Position numbers and translations under genes: made by a program. Positions 63,232 through 64,000 of a stretch of DNA of 64,000 nt are shown one piece after another; the first letter of the stretch is position 1, and each line of letters begins with the position of its first letter. The stretch is from assembly GCA_001282665.1 (NCBI GenBank), contig LN874945.1, positions 1 to 64,000 on the forward strand, given 5' to 3'. The notes under the pieces are model-generated. The model saw nothing but the letters and a program-made list of their open reading frames with translations, did not search any database and was not told the origin of the DNA. This DNA is from Clostridiales bacterium mt11. GTDB taxonomy: Bacteria > Bacillota > Clostridia > Tissierellales > Tepidimicrobiaceae.

Positions 63232-63277
63232 AAAAAGCGTGTTGACCTAAAATGAGTAATAGGTTGGCACGCTTTTT
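63232..63277 (+). terminator. Terminator of the LevR-type gene, overlapping a sigma-54 promoter
   Basis: A 17-bp stem (63232-63248 with 63261-63277, three G-U pairs) has a 12-nt loop and T5 in the right arm. The right arm also contains the -24 box and the start of the -12 box of the next operon. Confidence 0.82.
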
Positions 63278-63280
63278 GCT
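63264..63280 (+). promoter_or_regulatory. Sigma-54 (-24/-12) promoter of the PTS operon
   Basis: TTGGCACGCTTTTTGCT matches the sigma-54 consensus exactly at the key positions: TGGCAC (63265-63270), 5-nt spacer, TTGCT (63276-63280). Transcription would start near 63292, 25 nt before the EIIA start. The activator gene is immediately upstream. Confidence 0.9.
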
Positions 63281-63316
63281 TTATATAATTAGTAGATAGG
63301 AAGGGGCTGATAACAT

Positions 63317-63733
63317 TTGAGAAGAATAATCTTAGCAACTCATGGAGAATTATCGACAGGTATGCTTAAATCCGTAAAGATGATAGTTGGAGATTTAGCA
63401 GATGATATTAAAACTTATAGCTTATATCCTGGTGAAAGCCCAAGTGATTATGCAAAAGAGCTAGAAGAAGAAATACAAAGTCAAGAAGATATGGAATTTA
63501 TACTAATCACAGATATTAAAGGTGGCAGTGTTCATACAGCACTTATGCAGTTGGTAAAGTATCCTAATGTTAGATTGTTTTCTGGGATGAATATGAATTT
63601 AGTATTAGATGTAATCTTCTGTACTCAAGATATTGATAGAGAGAAGAATGATGAGTTACTGGATAATGCTAGAGAAGGCATTACTTCTGTTAGTTTTAAT
63701 GATGTAAAAAGAACTATAGCTGAAGACTTTTAA
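63317..63733 (+). CDS. PTS EIIA component, mannose family
   Basis: This 138-aa protein is of EIIA-Man type, with the phospho-accepting His9 in LATHGELSTGM and the Gly-rich ITDIKGGSV loop. It takes phosphate from HPr and passes it to EIIB. The start is TTG 63317 with GGAAGGGG upstream. It is the first gene after the sigma-54 promoter; EIIB, EIIC and EIID are presumably beyond the window. Confidence 0.88.
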   Translation: MRRIILATHGELSTGMLKSVKMIVGDLADDIKTYSLYPGESPSDYAKELEEEIQSQEDMEFILITDIKGGSVHTALMQLVKYPNVRLFSGMNMNLVLDVIFCTQDIDREKNDELLDNAREGITSVSFNDVKRTIAEDF

Positions 63734-63747
63734 AGGAGGGAAATAAA

Positions 63748-64000
63748 ATGACAGATTTTTTTAGTTTATTTAAAAATAAAAAACCAATACTAGGAATGTT
63801 ACATTTAAAAGGTGATACCAATGATAAGGTATTTGAAATTGCAAAAAAGGAACTCCAAATTTATATAGATAATGGAGTAGATGCAGTAGTAGTAGAAAAT
63901 TATTTTGGAAATGAACAACATGTTGAAATGATGTTAAAGTATTTACATGAAAACCATCATGATATAGTCTACGGGGTAAATTTATTAGATAATGATGAAC
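63748..64000 (+). CDS. BtpA-family TIM-barrel protein (partial)
   Basis: The gene starts at ATG 63748 with AAAGGAGGG and runs off the window; 84 residues are visible. PILGMLHLKG, DNGVDAVVVENYFG and VYGVNLLDND match the BtpA/SgcQ family. SgcQ-like genes occur in PTS sugar operons and may act on a sugar-related or nucleoside intermediate; the reaction is not established. Confidence 0.72.
   Translation, partial: MTDFFSLFKNKKPILGMLHLKGDTNDKVFEIAKKELQIYIDNGVDAVVVENYFGNEQHVEMMLKYLHENHHDIVYGVNLLDNDE

Noticed and set aside
1..64000. CRISPR arrays, phage genes, toxin-antitoxin pairs, rRNA genes
   Set aside because: No regularly spaced repeats, phage structural or integrase genes, paired small toxin/antitoxin frames or rRNA sequence were seen on reading the window.

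Overview
The window is AT-rich DNA with strong AGGAGG-type ribosome binding sites, TTG/GTG starts and closely packed same-strand operons. It carries a selenoprotein-type betaine/glycine reductase component B, clostridial housekeeping blocks (rpsF-ssb-rpsR-yybS-gdpP-rplI-dnaB, serS with a T-box, niaR), a diiron flavoprotein and corrinoid methyltransferases. This fits an anaerobic, low-GC Gram-positive of the Clostridia/Tissierellia type that ferments amino acids and methylated amines. The assignment is inferred from gene content; no 16S gene is present.

Region by region. (1) 1-7.1 kb: a lipoteichoic-acid-synthase-like sulfatase, then a TetR regulator divergent from a betaine-reductase operon. 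That operon is grdI plus grdH, which is read through an in-frame UGA as selenocysteine, followed by a BCCT-family betaine transporter. A large palindrome overlaps the grdI promoter. (2) 7.1-10.0 kb: an ABC exporter and a YkvI-like membrane protein. (3) 10.0-24.5 kb: a composite-transposon-like island. Two ISLre2-family copies in direct orientation, with no difference seen where compared, flank a remnant IS21 element, a truncated acetyltransferase, a MetNIQ-type ABC importer and a corrinoid methyl-transfer cluster. The cluster has three UroD/MtaA-fold methyltransferases, a corrinoid protein, a CobW GTPase, a RACo-type reductive activator and a decayed extra paralogue. The outermost ends are inverted repeats bordered by the same 10-bp direct repeat, so the whole 14.4 kb looks like a unit inserted between the YkvI gene and an alpha/beta hydrolase.

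(4) 24.5-39.8 kb: alpha/beta hydrolase, MocR regulator, envelope proteins (DUF5711, CvpA, a LiaF-like membrane protein), and a convergent four-gene operon whose products all share one short SHOCT-like motif (two small proteins, DUF2089, DUF4097) behind a promoter covered by a perfect palindrome. Then come yedF-DUF3343 (selenium-linked), mscS, DUF951, a lipoprotein, a Ca2+ P-type ATPase and an aminotransferase. (5) 39.8-58.8 kb: conserved chromosome with rpsF-ssb-rpsR, MazG-like, yybS, gdpP, rplI, dnaB, a flavodiiron protein, GNAT, HD-GYP, DnaD and DnaI-like helicase loader, tRNA-Glu, niaR with a NiaR-box-like site before a PTS-IIC-like membrane protein, T-box/serS, an M1 peptidase, a D,D-carboxypeptidase, tRNA-Arg, tadA and tRNA-Ser. 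(6) 58.9-64 kb: an IS3-family element, then a LevR-type sigma-54 activator and the start of the PTS operon it probably controls (EIIA, BtpA-like). A perfect -24/-12 promoter there is embedded in the activator gene's terminator.

The working links are: betaine uptake plus reduction under TetR control; selenium genes serving the selenoprotein; a transposon-borne methyl-transfer module with its own importer, activator and metallochaperone; and a sigma-54 activator beside its target promoter.
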